43,913 nt of DNA from Novosphingobium naphthalenivorans NBRC 102051 (GTDB lineage Bacteria > Pseudomonadota > Alphaproteobacteria > Sphingomonadales > Sphingomonadaceae): assembly GCF_001590985.1 (NCBI RefSeq), contig NZ_BCTX01000043.1, forward strand, positions 1 through 43,913, written 5' to 3'. The notes under the pieces were generated by a model that searched no databases, was not told the origin of the DNA, and worked only from the letters and a program-made list of their open reading frames with translations. Both the position numbers and the translations under genes were made by a program. Positions within the stretch are counted from its first letter, which is position 1. The number at the start of each line of letters is the position of its first letter. Below, one piece after another: positions 9,216 to 17,263 of this stretch.

Positions 9216-10220
9216 ATGCCAAGTCTCAATCTTCTGGAAACCCCAGAACCGGGGGCCAGAACCGTTTTCCGCGAGGATTTCGGGCAGCGGTTCATGGTCA
9301 CGGTCGATACCGAAGAGGAATTCGACTGGGACGCGCCGCTCGACCGGTACAAGCACAGCGTGGTCACAGTGCCTGCCCTGCGCAAGTTCCAGCAGTTCTG
9401 CGAAAGCTTTGGCGTCGTCCCCACATATCTGGTCGACTATCCCGTCGCCTGCTCTCCCTATGCCCCCGAAGCCATCGGCGAGGCCGTTGCGCAAGGCCGC
9501 GCCGATATCGGCGTGCAGCTCCATCCCTGGGTAAGCCCTCCGTTCGAGGAGGACGTCACCGAATTCAACAGCTATGCCGGCAACCTGCCCTTCGAACTGG
9601 AGCGTGCGAAGTTCCACACGCTGCGCGACCGTATCGAAGAGGCCTTCGGCGTCGCCCCGCTGATCTATCGCGCCGGGCGCTATGGGCTGGGCCCGCGAAC
9701 CGCCGAGATCCTGCGAGAATGCGGCATCGCCATCGACACTTCGGTACGCGCCCGCTTCGACTACAGCGGCACCGGCGGGCCGAACTACCGCGACCATCCG
9801 CTGCATCCCTACTGGGTCGATGAAGACCACAGCCTGCTCGAACTGCCGCTGACGACCGTCTATTGGGGCCCGCTGCGGCAGGTCGGCAATGTGATCTACC
9901 CGCATTTGTGGCGCGCCCCTTCGATGCGCGGCGTGCTGGCGCGCGCGGGCCTGCTGGAGCGCATCCCGCTTACGCCCGAGGGAATCACCGCCGAAGAGGC
10001 GCTGCGCGGCGTCGACATCGCCATCGACGAGGGGCTGCCGGTGCTGATGTTCTCGTTCCACAGCCCTTCGCTGGCACCGGGCCACACCCCCTATGTGCGC
10101 AGCGACGAGGATCTTGATGCTCTTTATGACTGGTGGCGCACGCTTTTCGGCCATCTTGCCGAGCGCGGCGTGAAACCGGCGAGTGTTACCGACATCATGT
10201 CGTCCGTGACGCTTGCCTGA
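9216..10220 (+). CDS. Polysaccharide deacetylase-like protein (WalW-like)
   Basis: A 334-residue protein of the carbohydrate esterase 4/NodB-like superfamily. MVTVDTEEEFDWD near residue 30 corresponds to the metal-binding Asp motif; GVQLHPWVSPPF carries the His motif; LIYRAGRYGLGPRTAEILRECGIAIDTSVR and LMFSFHSPSLAPG are the later conserved blocks. Such proteins are common beside exopolysaccharide genes in sphingomonads; the exact substrate is unknown. ATG 9216 has AGGGGC nine bases upstream; a TTG two codons earlier is possible. The neighbouring surface-polysaccharide group on the other side of the tRNAs fits this role. Confidence 0.8.
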   Translation: MPSLNLLETPEPGARTVFREDFGQRFMVTVDTEEEFDWDAPLDRYKHSVVTVPALRKFQQFCESFGVVPTYLVDYPVACSPYAPEAIGEAVAQGRADIGVQLHPWVSPPFEEDVTEFNSYAGNLPFELERAKFHTLRDRIEEAFGVAPLIYRAGRYGLGPRTAEILRECGIAIDTSVRARFDYSGTGGPNYRDHPLHPYWVDEDHSLLELPLTTVYWGPLRQVGNVIYPHLWRAPSMRGVLARAGLLERIPLTPEGITAEEALRGVDIAIDEGLPVLMFSFHSPSLAPGHTPYVRSDEDLDALYDWWRTLFGHLAERGVKPASVTDIMSSVTLA

Positions 10221-10286
10221 TCGCAAAAGCCAAGCTAACGCGCACCGGCCCGGCCGGCTCGTGTACCGCCGGGCGCACGGCGGTTG

Positions 10287-10362
10287 GGGCCTGTAGCTCA
10301 GCGGTTAGAGCTGGCCGCTCATAACGGCTAGGTCGCGGGTTCGAATCCTGCCGGGCCCACCA
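10287..10362 (+). tRNA. tRNA-Ile2 (anticodon CAT, probably lysidine-modified)
   Basis: A 76-nt cloverleaf: GGGCCTG (10287-10293) pairs with CGGGCCC (10352-10358), discriminator A, encoded CCA. The anticodon loop is CTCATAA with CAT. The sequence around the anticodon and D-arm resembles E. coli tRNA-Ile2, the AUA reader whose C34 is turned into lysidine by TilS, more than elongator or initiator Met. The assignment to Ile rather than Met is by similarity recalled from the family. Confidence 0.88.
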
Positions 10363-10387
10363 CCGTGGACCTACACGCCCGAAGGGT

Positions 10388-10464
<77 letters not shown>

Positions 10465-10479
10465 ACTTCCTTTTCCCTA

Positions 10480-11604
10480 TCAATGCGTTCCGGTTCCCGT
10501 CGCAACTCCGGGGCATTCCGCGCGGATGCGGGCGATGATGTCCTCGCCGGTGGCGGTGAAGCTCGCCTTCGAAAAGCGCGTCAGCATGTCGGTGCGCGCG
10601 GCGCGGCCCATCGCGGCCAGGCGGGAGGGATCGGCAAGGGCCTCGCGCAGGGCGTCCGCAAGCGATGCCACATCGCCCGGCTCGACCAGCCAGCCGGTTT
10701 CGCCCGGGATGATCGAATGGGGCATTTCGCCCACGCGCCCGCCGATCACCGGCAATCCGGCGGTCAGCGCCTCGTGCGCGGCGATGCAGAACCCCTCGGC
10801 GCGCGAGGGCTGGAGATAGAGATGGAGGTCCGACAGGAACGCGCGCGGCGTCTCGGTATAGCCGGCCAGCGAGAGTTCCGTGATCCCGGCCTCCCGCATC
10901 GCCGCTCGCAGCCGTTCGGCCTGTGCCCCCTCGCCCGCGATCGCGATCGTAAAAGGCACTGGTGGCACAAAGCCCTCGGCGCGCAGGCGGGCCAGCGCGG
11001 CGATGAGCACGTCATAGCCCTTGGCCGGATGCAGGCGCCCCAGACTGCCCAGGCGCAGCTGCTCCCCGGGCGACCAGGGCCGCGCCTCGGGCATGGCCGG
11101 ATCGGCGAAATAGATCGGCCAGGTGACGAGCTTGTCCGGCGCGACGCCGAGCCGCTCGACCGTGAGATCGGCGACCGAACGCGAATCCGCCACCCACAGC
11201 GCAGCCCGCGACTTGAGCAGGCGCATGAGCCTGCGGTTCCAAGGCTTGAGGAACGCGTTGTGCTGCCAGGCAATGACCGGCAGGTCGAGCGAAGGGCCGA
11301 CCAGCAGGCCGAGGATGGTGGCGCGGCTGAGCGAGGTCCACAGGTGCGTTGCCCCCCAGGCGCGTACCTCGCGCCGCAGCCAGCGCGCGGCGGCGAAGTG
11401 GTCGGCGTCGCGGCCCTCGCGAATCGTGACGTCGAGCCCGGCGTCGAGCATGGGCGCAAGCGCGCGCCCGTCGCGGCGCAGAAGGGCAAAGATGCGCACC
11501 TCAGCCCCCGCATCCTGCAACACCCGCACTATGGCCGGGACCGGCAGCGCAGCGCCGCCTCCTTCGAGCGAGTTGATCACATAGGCGATACGGAGCGGTG
11601 TCAT
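10480..11604 (-). CDS. Glycosyltransferase family 4
   Basis: A 374-residue GT-B enzyme. The N-terminal domain starts LRIAYVINSLEGGGA, and the C-terminal nucleotide-sugar domain contains LGSLGRLHPAKGYDVLIAALARL and the EX7E-type motif PSRAEGFCIAAHEALTAGLPVIGG. It transfers a sugar in surface-polysaccharide assembly; donor and acceptor are unknown. Start ATG 11604 overlaps the stop of the flippase gene by 4 bp (ATGA), indicating translational coupling. A longer open frame continues upstream but only as a shadow of the flippase gene. Confidence 0.92.
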   Translation of the reverse strand: MTPLRIAYVINSLEGGGAALPVPAIVRVLQDAGAEVRIFALLRRDGRALAPMLDAGLDVTIREGRDADHFAAARWLRREVRAWGATHLWTSLSRATILGLLVGPSLDLPVIAWQHNAFLKPWNRRLMRLLKSRAALWVADSRSVADLTVERLGVAPDKLVTWPIYFADPAMPEARPWSPGEQLRLGSLGRLHPAKGYDVLIAALARLRAEGFVPPVPFTIAIAGEGAQAERLRAAMREAGITELSLAGYTETPRAFLSDLHLYLQPSRAEGFCIAAHEALTAGLPVIGGRVGEMPHSIIPGETGWLVEPGDVASLADALREALADPSRLAAMGRAARTDMLTRFSKASFTATGEDIIARIRAECPGVATGTGTH

Positions 11605-12929
11605 CGCAGGCTGCCGCTCCCGCGCCAGGTCAGGAAGACGAGCACCGCGCTCGCCAATATGGCCTGGCCAAGCGCCTGAAAGCCCGCCCCCATCAGGTCG
11701 AAGCGATGGAGCAGCCACGGCAGGATCGGCAGGAAGGCCAGACTGGCGAAGAGATTGGCCGCCATCGAGCGTTCCGGATGACCGAGCGCGGAAATCGCCG
11801 AACTGCACGGCGGACCGACCAGCGCAATGGCGCGCGCCGCGACGAGCAGGATCATCACCGTGGCCGCCGCCGCAAAGGCCGGGCCAGCCAGCAGGCCGAC
11901 AATCGCCTGGGGAAACAATGCGACGATCAGGACCACCGGCGCAGCGGCAAGCAGGCTGATCCCCGCGACTTTGGCGACCGTCTGGCGCAGCGCGCTGGCG
12001 CTGCCGCCTTCGGCGACGATGTGCGAGAGCTCGGCATAGGAGGTATTTCCCAGGATCTGCGCAGGCTGCGAGATAACCACCGTCGCCCGCTGGGCCACCG
12101 CGAACAGGCCCGCCGAGGCCGGCCCCAAGACCCAGCCCACGATCAGGGGCGCGATCCGTCCGGTCAGATCGCGCAGCGTCACATCGGCATTGCTGGCGAT
12201 CAGGAAACGCCAGATGCCGGGATTTTCCTGCCGCACCTCGCCCGCCTCGGGATTCCACAAGCTGGGTCCGAGCCGGCGCGCGGCAAACCACAGGCCCATG
12301 GCCCACAGGACCGCGAACTCGGCAAGTGCAGCCAGCAGCCAGGCGACCAGAAACGACTTCAGCCCCCATCCGCAGGCGATGACCAGCAGCGTGCCGCCGA
12401 TGCGCACGAGCGGCTGGACCAGGTTGTGCAGCCCGATCAGGTCGAAGCGGCCGATCAGTTGCAGATAGCCCGAGGGCGTCGAGCGGATCGAGCCGAGGAC
12501 CGCGAAGGCATAATAGGGCGCAAAGGCCATCGCCTTTTCCGACCAGCCCAGATGCGGGCCGACGACAGGCGCAAGCGCCATGGCCGAAACGATCGCCAGC
12601 GCCCCGCCGGTCAGTTCCACCCCCGCCCCGAAGCGCAGCAGGCGCGCCATGCGGTGGCTGGCCCCGCCGCGTTCGGCTTCCGCACCGTAGCGCAAGATCG
12701 CCTGCCAAGAGGGAAACTCGATCACGCCACACACCGTAGTGACATAAGCATGGACCAGCACCAGAACGCCATAGTCGGTCGGGCCGAGGTAGCGCGTGGC
12801 CAGAAGCAGGTAGATGAGACTGAGCAGCCCGGCACCGGCCTTTCCGCCCAGAACCAACCCCAATCCCTGAAAAATCCTGCGGATGCGGCCATCCGCGGGG
12901 GCCGCTGCAACCGGCACACCATACTCCAA
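11601..12929 (-). CDS. Wzx-like polysaccharide flippase (MOP superfamily)
   Basis: A 442-residue membrane protein with about twelve hydrophobic segments. The N-terminal signature GLGLVLGGKAGAGLLSLIYLLLATRYLGPTDYGVLVLVHAY is typical of lipopolysaccharide or O-antigen flippases. It probably moves undecaprenyl-linked oligosaccharide across the inner membrane. Co-translation with the GT4 gene (4-bp overlap) supports a polysaccharide assembly role. The stretch between its start and the next gene upstream is about 85 bp. Confidence 0.88.
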   Translation of the reverse strand: MEYGVPVAAAPADGRIRRIFQGLGLVLGGKAGAGLLSLIYLLLATRYLGPTDYGVLVLVHAYVTTVCGVIEFPSWQAILRYGAEAERGGASHRMARLLRFGAGVELTGGALAIVSAMALAPVVGPHLGWSEKAMAFAPYYAFAVLGSIRSTPSGYLQLIGRFDLIGLHNLVQPLVRIGGTLLVIACGWGLKSFLVAWLLAALAEFAVLWAMGLWFAARRLGPSLWNPEAGEVRQENPGIWRFLIASNADVTLRDLTGRIAPLIVGWVLGPASAGLFAVAQRATVVISQPAQILGNTSYAELSHIVAEGGSASALRQTVAKVAGISLLAAAPVVLIVALFPQAIVGLLAGPAFAAAATVMILLVAARAIALVGPPCSSAISALGHPERSMAANLFASLAFLPILPWLLHRFDLMGAGFQALGQAILASAVLVFLTWRGSGSLR

Positions 12930-13015
12930 GTCTGCGTCTTCCCGCCCCGAAGGGGGATCCGGTTAGCAGCTTATTTCATGTCCGTGTAGTGAATTGCCGA
13001 CGCCGGAGATCGGGC

Positions 13016-14215
13016 TCATGTGCCGACCAGCCGCAAGTGCGGGCGCACAGGCTTGCGGCCTTGGGCAAAGTCCACGATCGCGGCCGCCGCCCGCACCGAT
13101 GAAGGCAGCGCGGTGATATCGAAACTCTCCGCGAACATCTCTTCCTGCACGGCGCGGTAGCGCGTCTCGTGGAGTTCGCCGGCGCGGGCCAGGGCACCGG
13201 GCAACTGGTCGGGATGGACGATCACTTCGCCCGCCTCCCAGTGACGGAAGTTGGGATCGCCCGCCCAGGCGTACCGATTCGAATTGAGGAAGATGCAAGG
13301 GCGCGGGTGGAGCAGGAACTCGTAGACCTGGCTGCTGGCATCGCCCAGGTAGATGTCCGAGCCAAGGGTATAAGTCATGTCGGTAGAGGCCCGGCTGCCA
13401 AGGTCGAACTTCATGTTGTCGCCCCGCAGGAACCGCTGCGGGATTGTGCCTGCGCGGTTGATCCTGAGCTTGTCGATGGTCACCACAAAGCTGCGCTGGA
13501 ACAGCATGACATGGGGCGCGAAGATCATCCCATAGCGCGGTTCGTCAACGAACTTGTCCAGCACGTCGATGCCGTGGCGATACCATGAAGACAAATGGGG
13601 CGAAGGGTGCGGGTTGTAGAGCACGGCCTTCTCGGTGGTCGGCAGGAAGCGGTGAGCCGGCTTGTCGCGCGCCAGATCGAACTTGGGATAGCCCACGATC
13701 GTGATTGCCTCGGGCGCCACCCCCGCCTCGCTGATCAGACGCTCGCGAATTTTCCGGCCCGAGCACAGCACATGGTCGAAGCCGGCGCTTGCCTTGTCGA
13801 AGCCGATCGCCCGGTCGCCCGCGCCGTGGCGGGTGTGAATGATGGCCAGCTTGTCGAGACCATAGCGCGACTTGAGGATAAGCGAGGTCTTCTCGGCCAC
13901 GACGAGAATGTCGAGCCCCCGGAAGAACTCCAGGTTGTCCCGATAGATAAGCAGCTTGTGCGCGGGAACGACTTTGCCGAGCACGGCATCAAGCCCGCGC
14001 GAAAAGCCCGACGGGCGCAGCTCGACGTGTTCGATCCGGCTGCCGATGAGATCCCCCGCGATCCGGTGCACTTCAAGCGCCAGCGCCGGGGTGGTCGTGG
14101 CAACGATGATCTCGCCGGCAAAGCCCCCGTTGGCAAGCGCCATGGCAATGGGCAGGCTGTGCCCGATCTGGTGGATCTGGTCGTGGTTAAACAGGAAACC
14201 GATGCGCATGAGCAT
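13016..14215 (-). CDS. CDP-glycerol glycerophosphotransferase-like protein
   Basis: A protein of about 400 residues (if ATG 14215 is used; ATG 14209, or upstream ATG 14251 or 14275, are alternatives). It shows a GT-B-like layout: IGFLFNHDQIHQIGHSLPIAMAL at the N-terminus, and C-terminal blocks LYNPHPSPHLSSWYRHGIDVLDKF, MIFAPHVMLFQRS and SDIYLGDASSQVYEFLLHPRPCIFLNSN. The last is the TagB/TagF-like motif DxSS in which a transferase binds the CDP-alditol donor. In Gram-positives such enzymes make teichoic acid; in a sphingomonad it likely adds a glycerol-phosphate or similar group to a surface glycan. It is in line with the flippase and GT4 genes. Confidence 0.75.
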   Translation of the reverse strand: MLMRIGFLFNHDQIHQIGHSLPIAMALANGGFAGEIIVATTTPALALEVHRIAGDLIGSRIEHVELRPSGFSRGLDAVLGKVVPAHKLLIYRDNLEFFRGLDILVVAEKTSLILKSRYGLDKLAIIHTRHGAGDRAIGFDKASAGFDHVLCSGRKIRERLISEAGVAPEAITIVGYPKFDLARDKPAHRFLPTTEKAVLYNPHPSPHLSSWYRHGIDVLDKFVDEPRYGMIFAPHVMLFQRSFVVTIDKLRINRAGTIPQRFLRGDNMKFDLGSRASTDMTYTLGSDIYLGDASSQVYEFLLHPRPCIFLNSNRYAWAGDPNFRHWEAGEVIVHPDQLPGALARAGELHETRYRAVQEEMFAESFDITALPSSVRAAAAIVDFAQGRKPVRPHLRLVGT

Positions 14216-14464
14216 ATGACGCCGCGCGCGAGAGACCTCCCCAGTTACCATGAACAAATATTCAGGATCGGACATCTGACGCCAGTTTCGTGGGGCTCTG
14301 GCCGAGGCTGATCCGCTCAACTAAGGACCGCGGCTCTTGTCGTTGCGTGTCCCGGTTCCTTGATGCGAGACGCCATCGCGCCCCTCTGCCGCGATGCAAC
14401 TTTGGCCGTCTGGATCGAGCGCGACCGGGTTTCGCCCCCGGAACCGCCGAAATCCTTACCTCTT

Positions 14465-14489
14465 CCTGCCGGACACCCCCTCCGGCAGG
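14465..14489. promoter_or_regulatory. Perfect 9-bp inverted repeat with 7-nt loop
   Basis: CCTGCCGGA (14465-14473) and TCCGGCAGG (14481-14489) are exact inverse complements around CACCCCC. No T-tract follows, so it is not a standard terminator. It lies 10 bp before the candidate operator in the receptor leader and could be an operator or an RNA hairpin. Confidence 0.4.
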
Positions 14490-14498
14490 GTCTCCAGT

Positions 14499-14527
14499 CA
14501 AGTACTTATTCGCAGTTGCACAAGACC
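14499..14527 (+). promoter_or_regulatory. Candidate AraC-type operator (site 1, TonB receptor leader)
   Basis: CAAGTACTTATTCGC is followed after 7 nt by CAAGACC, so the CAAG half-sites start 22 bp apart. The same two blocks with the same spacing stand in front of the extradiol dioxygenase gene (20609). Two half-sites on the same face, two helical turns apart, match the way AraC/XylS proteins bind. The site starts 132 bp before the receptor ATG. Confidence 0.5.
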
Positions 14528-14630
14528 GCGCTGCCCGCAGGCGCCAGATTTTCCGGCAAGCGGCCAATCCCACAACCAGGAGCCGCGCGCCGGGAATGTG
14601 GTTCTGACGTCAAGACTCGGGGAGCTTTTC

Positions 14631-17045
14631 ATGATCAGCAAGACTCACTTCGTCCATGCCCTGGCCTGCAGCGCTTCGCTGCTTGCCTTCACATCGGGAA
14701 CTGCCCGTGCCGCCGACGCCGATGCGGCCGCAGCGGCGGACTCTGCCGCCGCGAGCGATTCCGGCACTGGTATCTATGACATCGTCGTCACCGCCGAACG
14801 CCGCGATGTGAGCCTGCAGGACGCCCCGCTTTCGGTCAGCGCGGTGACGTCGGAAATGCTCAAGTCCGCCAATATCAACGACATCACCGGCCTCAACGGC
14901 TCGGTTCCCGGCCTTGTCGTGGCCCGCAGCGGCGGCGGCGAGCGGATCATCACGATCCGCGGCATCGGTTCGGAAACGCCGGAGAACACCAACACCCAGC
15001 CGGGTGTCTCCTATCACATCGACGGCGTCTATATCTTCAACTCGATCGCTGCGAGCGCGGCCTTCATCGACGTCAAGCAGGTGGAAGTGCTGCGCGGCCC
15101 GCAGGGTACGCTGTTCGGCCAGGGCTCGACCGGCGGCACGATCAACGTCGTCACCAACGATCCTTCGACCGATGCGGTCAGCGGCAATGTGAGCGCGGGC
15201 ATCGGCAACTACAATTACAAGGAAGGCAATGCCGCCCTCAACGTGCCGCTCTCCGACACGCTGGCCGTGCGCGGCGCCTTCCAGTTCACCAAGCATGACG
15301 GCTATGCCTATGCCACCAAGGTGCCGGGCGTTGCCAAGTACCAGCTCGACGACGAGGACAACACCGGCTGGCGTCTCGGCGCCAAGTGGTCGCCCGCGTC
15401 GAACTTCTCGATCACGCTGAACACGATCCAGTACGACAGCAACACCAACGGCCCCGCGCAGAAGAACATTCTCGATCCCGAGACTGATCCGCGCGTCCTG
15501 ACCCAGGACTATCCGGGCCGTTCGGCGGTGAAGACCCAGTTCTACTCCGGCACGATGCGCTACGAGACGCCGTTTGCCGTCATCAAGTCGATCACCGGCT
15601 ACCAGAAGCTGCATTCGGAACAGGCGTGGGATGCCGACGGCCTCGACACCTCGACGTTCTATGCCCTGACTTATAACCCGGCGTCCTATACCGGCTATAC
15701 TTACGACCACGTTCCGCTCTGGGCCTCGGACACCAAGAGCTGGAGCCAGGAAATCAACCTGACCTCCAACACCACCGGCCCGTTCAGCTGGGTTGCCGGC
15801 GGCGTGTACCTGCATTCGAAGAACAGCCAGTACATCAACGAATACAATGGTTCGGACGATCAGTTCCTGCGCGCGGCGCTTCCCGTCGACACGGCCTACG
15901 ACGATCCCAGCATCGCCTACCTGAGCTATGCCGAGCTTTCGTCGATTACCCGCGAACTCTATGCGTTCTATGCGCAGGGCACCTATGAACTGACCAGCAA
16001 CCTCAAACTGACCGCAGGCGCCCGCTACAACCACGACAAGTCCTCGGGCACGTTCGACAGCGTCGCTGGCGGCAGCGGCAGCCAGACCTCCGGCGCCTAT
16101 CTCCAGCCGGTCTCCACCGGCAGCCGTTCCGCCCACGCCTGGACCGGCAAGGTCGCGCTGGATTACCAGTTCACGCCCGAAAACATGGTCTATGCCAGCT
16201 GGACCCGCGGCTTCAAGCCGGGCGGCATCAACAGCGCCGCCGCTTCCGGCAGCAGCGCCTACTACATCTTCGGCTGGGAAGACGCGATCAAGCCCACCTA
16301 CAAGCAGGAAACCGTCGATTCCTTCGAGATCGGCACCAAGAACCGGTTCCTGGACGACACGCTGCAAGTCAACGCCTCGGCCTTCCTCTACAACTACAAG
16401 AACATGCAGTTCCTTGAGGAAGACCCGGTTCTCTACGGCGAGGGTATCAGCAACGCCCCCAAGGCGCGCGTCTACGGCATCGAGCTGGAAACCACCTGGG
16501 CACCCAGCAAGCACTTCCGCGTCGATGCCTCGGGCTCGTGGCTGGAAGGCGAGTTCACCTCGCACTACTATGCTCTCGATCAGGCGGCAGCCTCCGCCGC
16601 GCAGAGTGCAGCGGGCTATCCGGACTGGCTGTTCTGGACCAACTTCTATGACGCATCCGTTGCCCGCGAAGGCGCCCGCGCCGACATCAAGGGCAACCGC
16701 GTGCCGAAGCTGCCGCGCTGGCAGGGCACCATCGCCGCCACTTACACCGGCGAAGTGGGTCCCGGCGAGCTTACTGCCCGCGCCCAGCTGATCTATCGCG
16801 GCCAGTACCAGTACCGCCTGTTCAACGACGGTGCCGTCGACCTCACGCCGTCCTACACGCAGGTCAACCTGATGGCGAAGTACGAACCCGAAGGCACGAA
16901 CACCGACATCACCCTGCGCGTGATCAACCTGTTCGACAAGAACGGCGTCAACTCGCGCTTCTCCGACCCTTACGGCTCGGCTCAGGTGTTCGACACCTAC
17001 ATCCCGCCGCGGCAGGTGATCCTGTCCTTCGGCTACAAGTTCTGA
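14631..17045 (+). CDS. TonB-dependent outer-membrane receptor
   Basis: An 804-residue receptor. A signal peptide (to about residue 26, ending in GTARA) and an Ala/Asp-rich spacer precede the TonB-box-like IYDIVVTAERR. The plug domain contains DAPLSVSAVT, ITIRGIG and VEVLRGPQGTLFGQGSTGGTINVVT. The beta barrel ends in a terminal Phe (LSFGYKF), the signal for outer-membrane assembly. It imports a solute with energy from TonB-ExbBD. In sphingomonads such receptors often take up aromatic or plant compounds; the position at the head of a catabolic island suggests it imports the island's substrate. ATG 14631 follows GGGGAG; a longer reading frame upstream lacks a signal peptide. Confidence 0.94.
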   Translation: MISKTHFVHALACSASLLAFTSGTARAADADAAAAADSAAASDSGTGIYDIVVTAERRDVSLQDAPLSVSAVTSEMLKSANINDITGLNGSVPGLVVARSGGGERIITIRGIGSETPENTNTQPGVSYHIDGVYIFNSIAASAAFIDVKQVEVLRGPQGTLFGQGSTGGTINVVTNDPSTDAVSGNVSAGIGNYNYKEGNAALNVPLSDTLAVRGAFQFTKHDGYAYATKVPGVAKYQLDDEDNTGWRLGAKWSPASNFSITLNTIQYDSNTNGPAQKNILDPETDPRVLTQDYPGRSAVKTQFYSGTMRYETPFAVIKSITGYQKLHSEQAWDADGLDTSTFYALTYNPASYTGYTYDHVPLWASDTKSWSQEINLTSNTTGPFSWVAGGVYLHSKNSQYINEYNGSDDQFLRAALPVDTAYDDPSIAYLSYAELSSITRELYAFYAQGTYELTSNLKLTAGARYNHDKSSGTFDSVAGGSGSQTSGAYLQPVSTGSRSAHAWTGKVALDYQFTPENMVYASWTRGFKPGGINSAAASGSSAYYIFGWEDAIKPTYKQETVDSFEIGTKNRFLDDTLQVNASAFLYNYKNMQFLEEDPVLYGEGISNAPKARVYGIELETTWAPSKHFRVDASGSWLEGEFTSHYYALDQAAASAAQSAAGYPDWLFWTNFYDASVAREGARADIKGNRVPKLPRWQGTIAATYTGEVGPGELTARAQLIYRGQYQYRLFNDGAVDLTPSYTQVNLMAKYEPEGTNTDITLRVINLFDKNGVNSRFSDPYGSAQVFDTYIPPRQVILSFGYKF

Positions 17046-17124
17046 CCCAGCCGGACCTTGTCAGCCAACAGGGAGGTGGGCGCGGTGACGAAAGTCGCCG
17101 CGCCCTTTCCGCATGAACGGCCCT

Positions 17125-17160
17125 GTGTTGAGCGATGTGTTCAGTGATGTGTTCAGCGAT
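17125..17160. repeat. Three tandem 12-bp repeats
   Basis: GTGTTGAGCGAT, GTGTTCAGTGAT and GTGTTCAGCGAT follow each other without gap; unit 3 differs from unit 1 and from unit 2 by one base each. They lie between the TonB receptor and the MFS gene and abut a candidate operator at 17161. They may be binding sites for a regulator or a simple tandem duplication. Confidence 0.85.
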
Positions 17161-17189
17161 CAAATCTTAAGGCGCGCATCATCAAGAGT
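17161..17189 (+). promoter_or_regulatory. Candidate AraC-type operator (site 2, MFS leader)
   Basis: CAAATCTTAAGGCGC is followed at a 22-bp offset by CAAGAGT. It shares the CAA start, CTT, CGC at the same offset, and the second CAAGA half-site with sites 1 and 4. It starts 103 bp before the MFS start codon. Confidence 0.4.
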
Positions 17190-17263
17190 CTGCACGCGTG
17201 GCATGACAGCCTGCGCAATGTAAAAACCCGCGCCGTTTGCCCCCAACGCCTGCAGGAGAATTC

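Larger units (their letters stand above)
14216..14630 (+). other. 415-bp gene-free region, leader of the TonB receptor
   Basis: No convincing gene lies here. Divergent promoters for the glycerophosphotransferase-like gene and the TonB receptor are expected. Two structured elements are visible: a perfect 9-bp inverted repeat at 14465-14489 and a pair of CAAG half-sites at 14499-14527. Confidence 0.6.

Noticed and set aside
10480..12732. A 750-codon frame joining the GT4 gene to upstream sequence
   Set aside because: The upstream half is a shadow of the flippase gene; the ATGA overlap gives a proper start for the GT4 gene.
14394..14630. N-terminal extension of the TonB receptor
   Set aside because: The extra 79 residues precede a proper signal peptide and a good ribosome binding site at ATG 14631.
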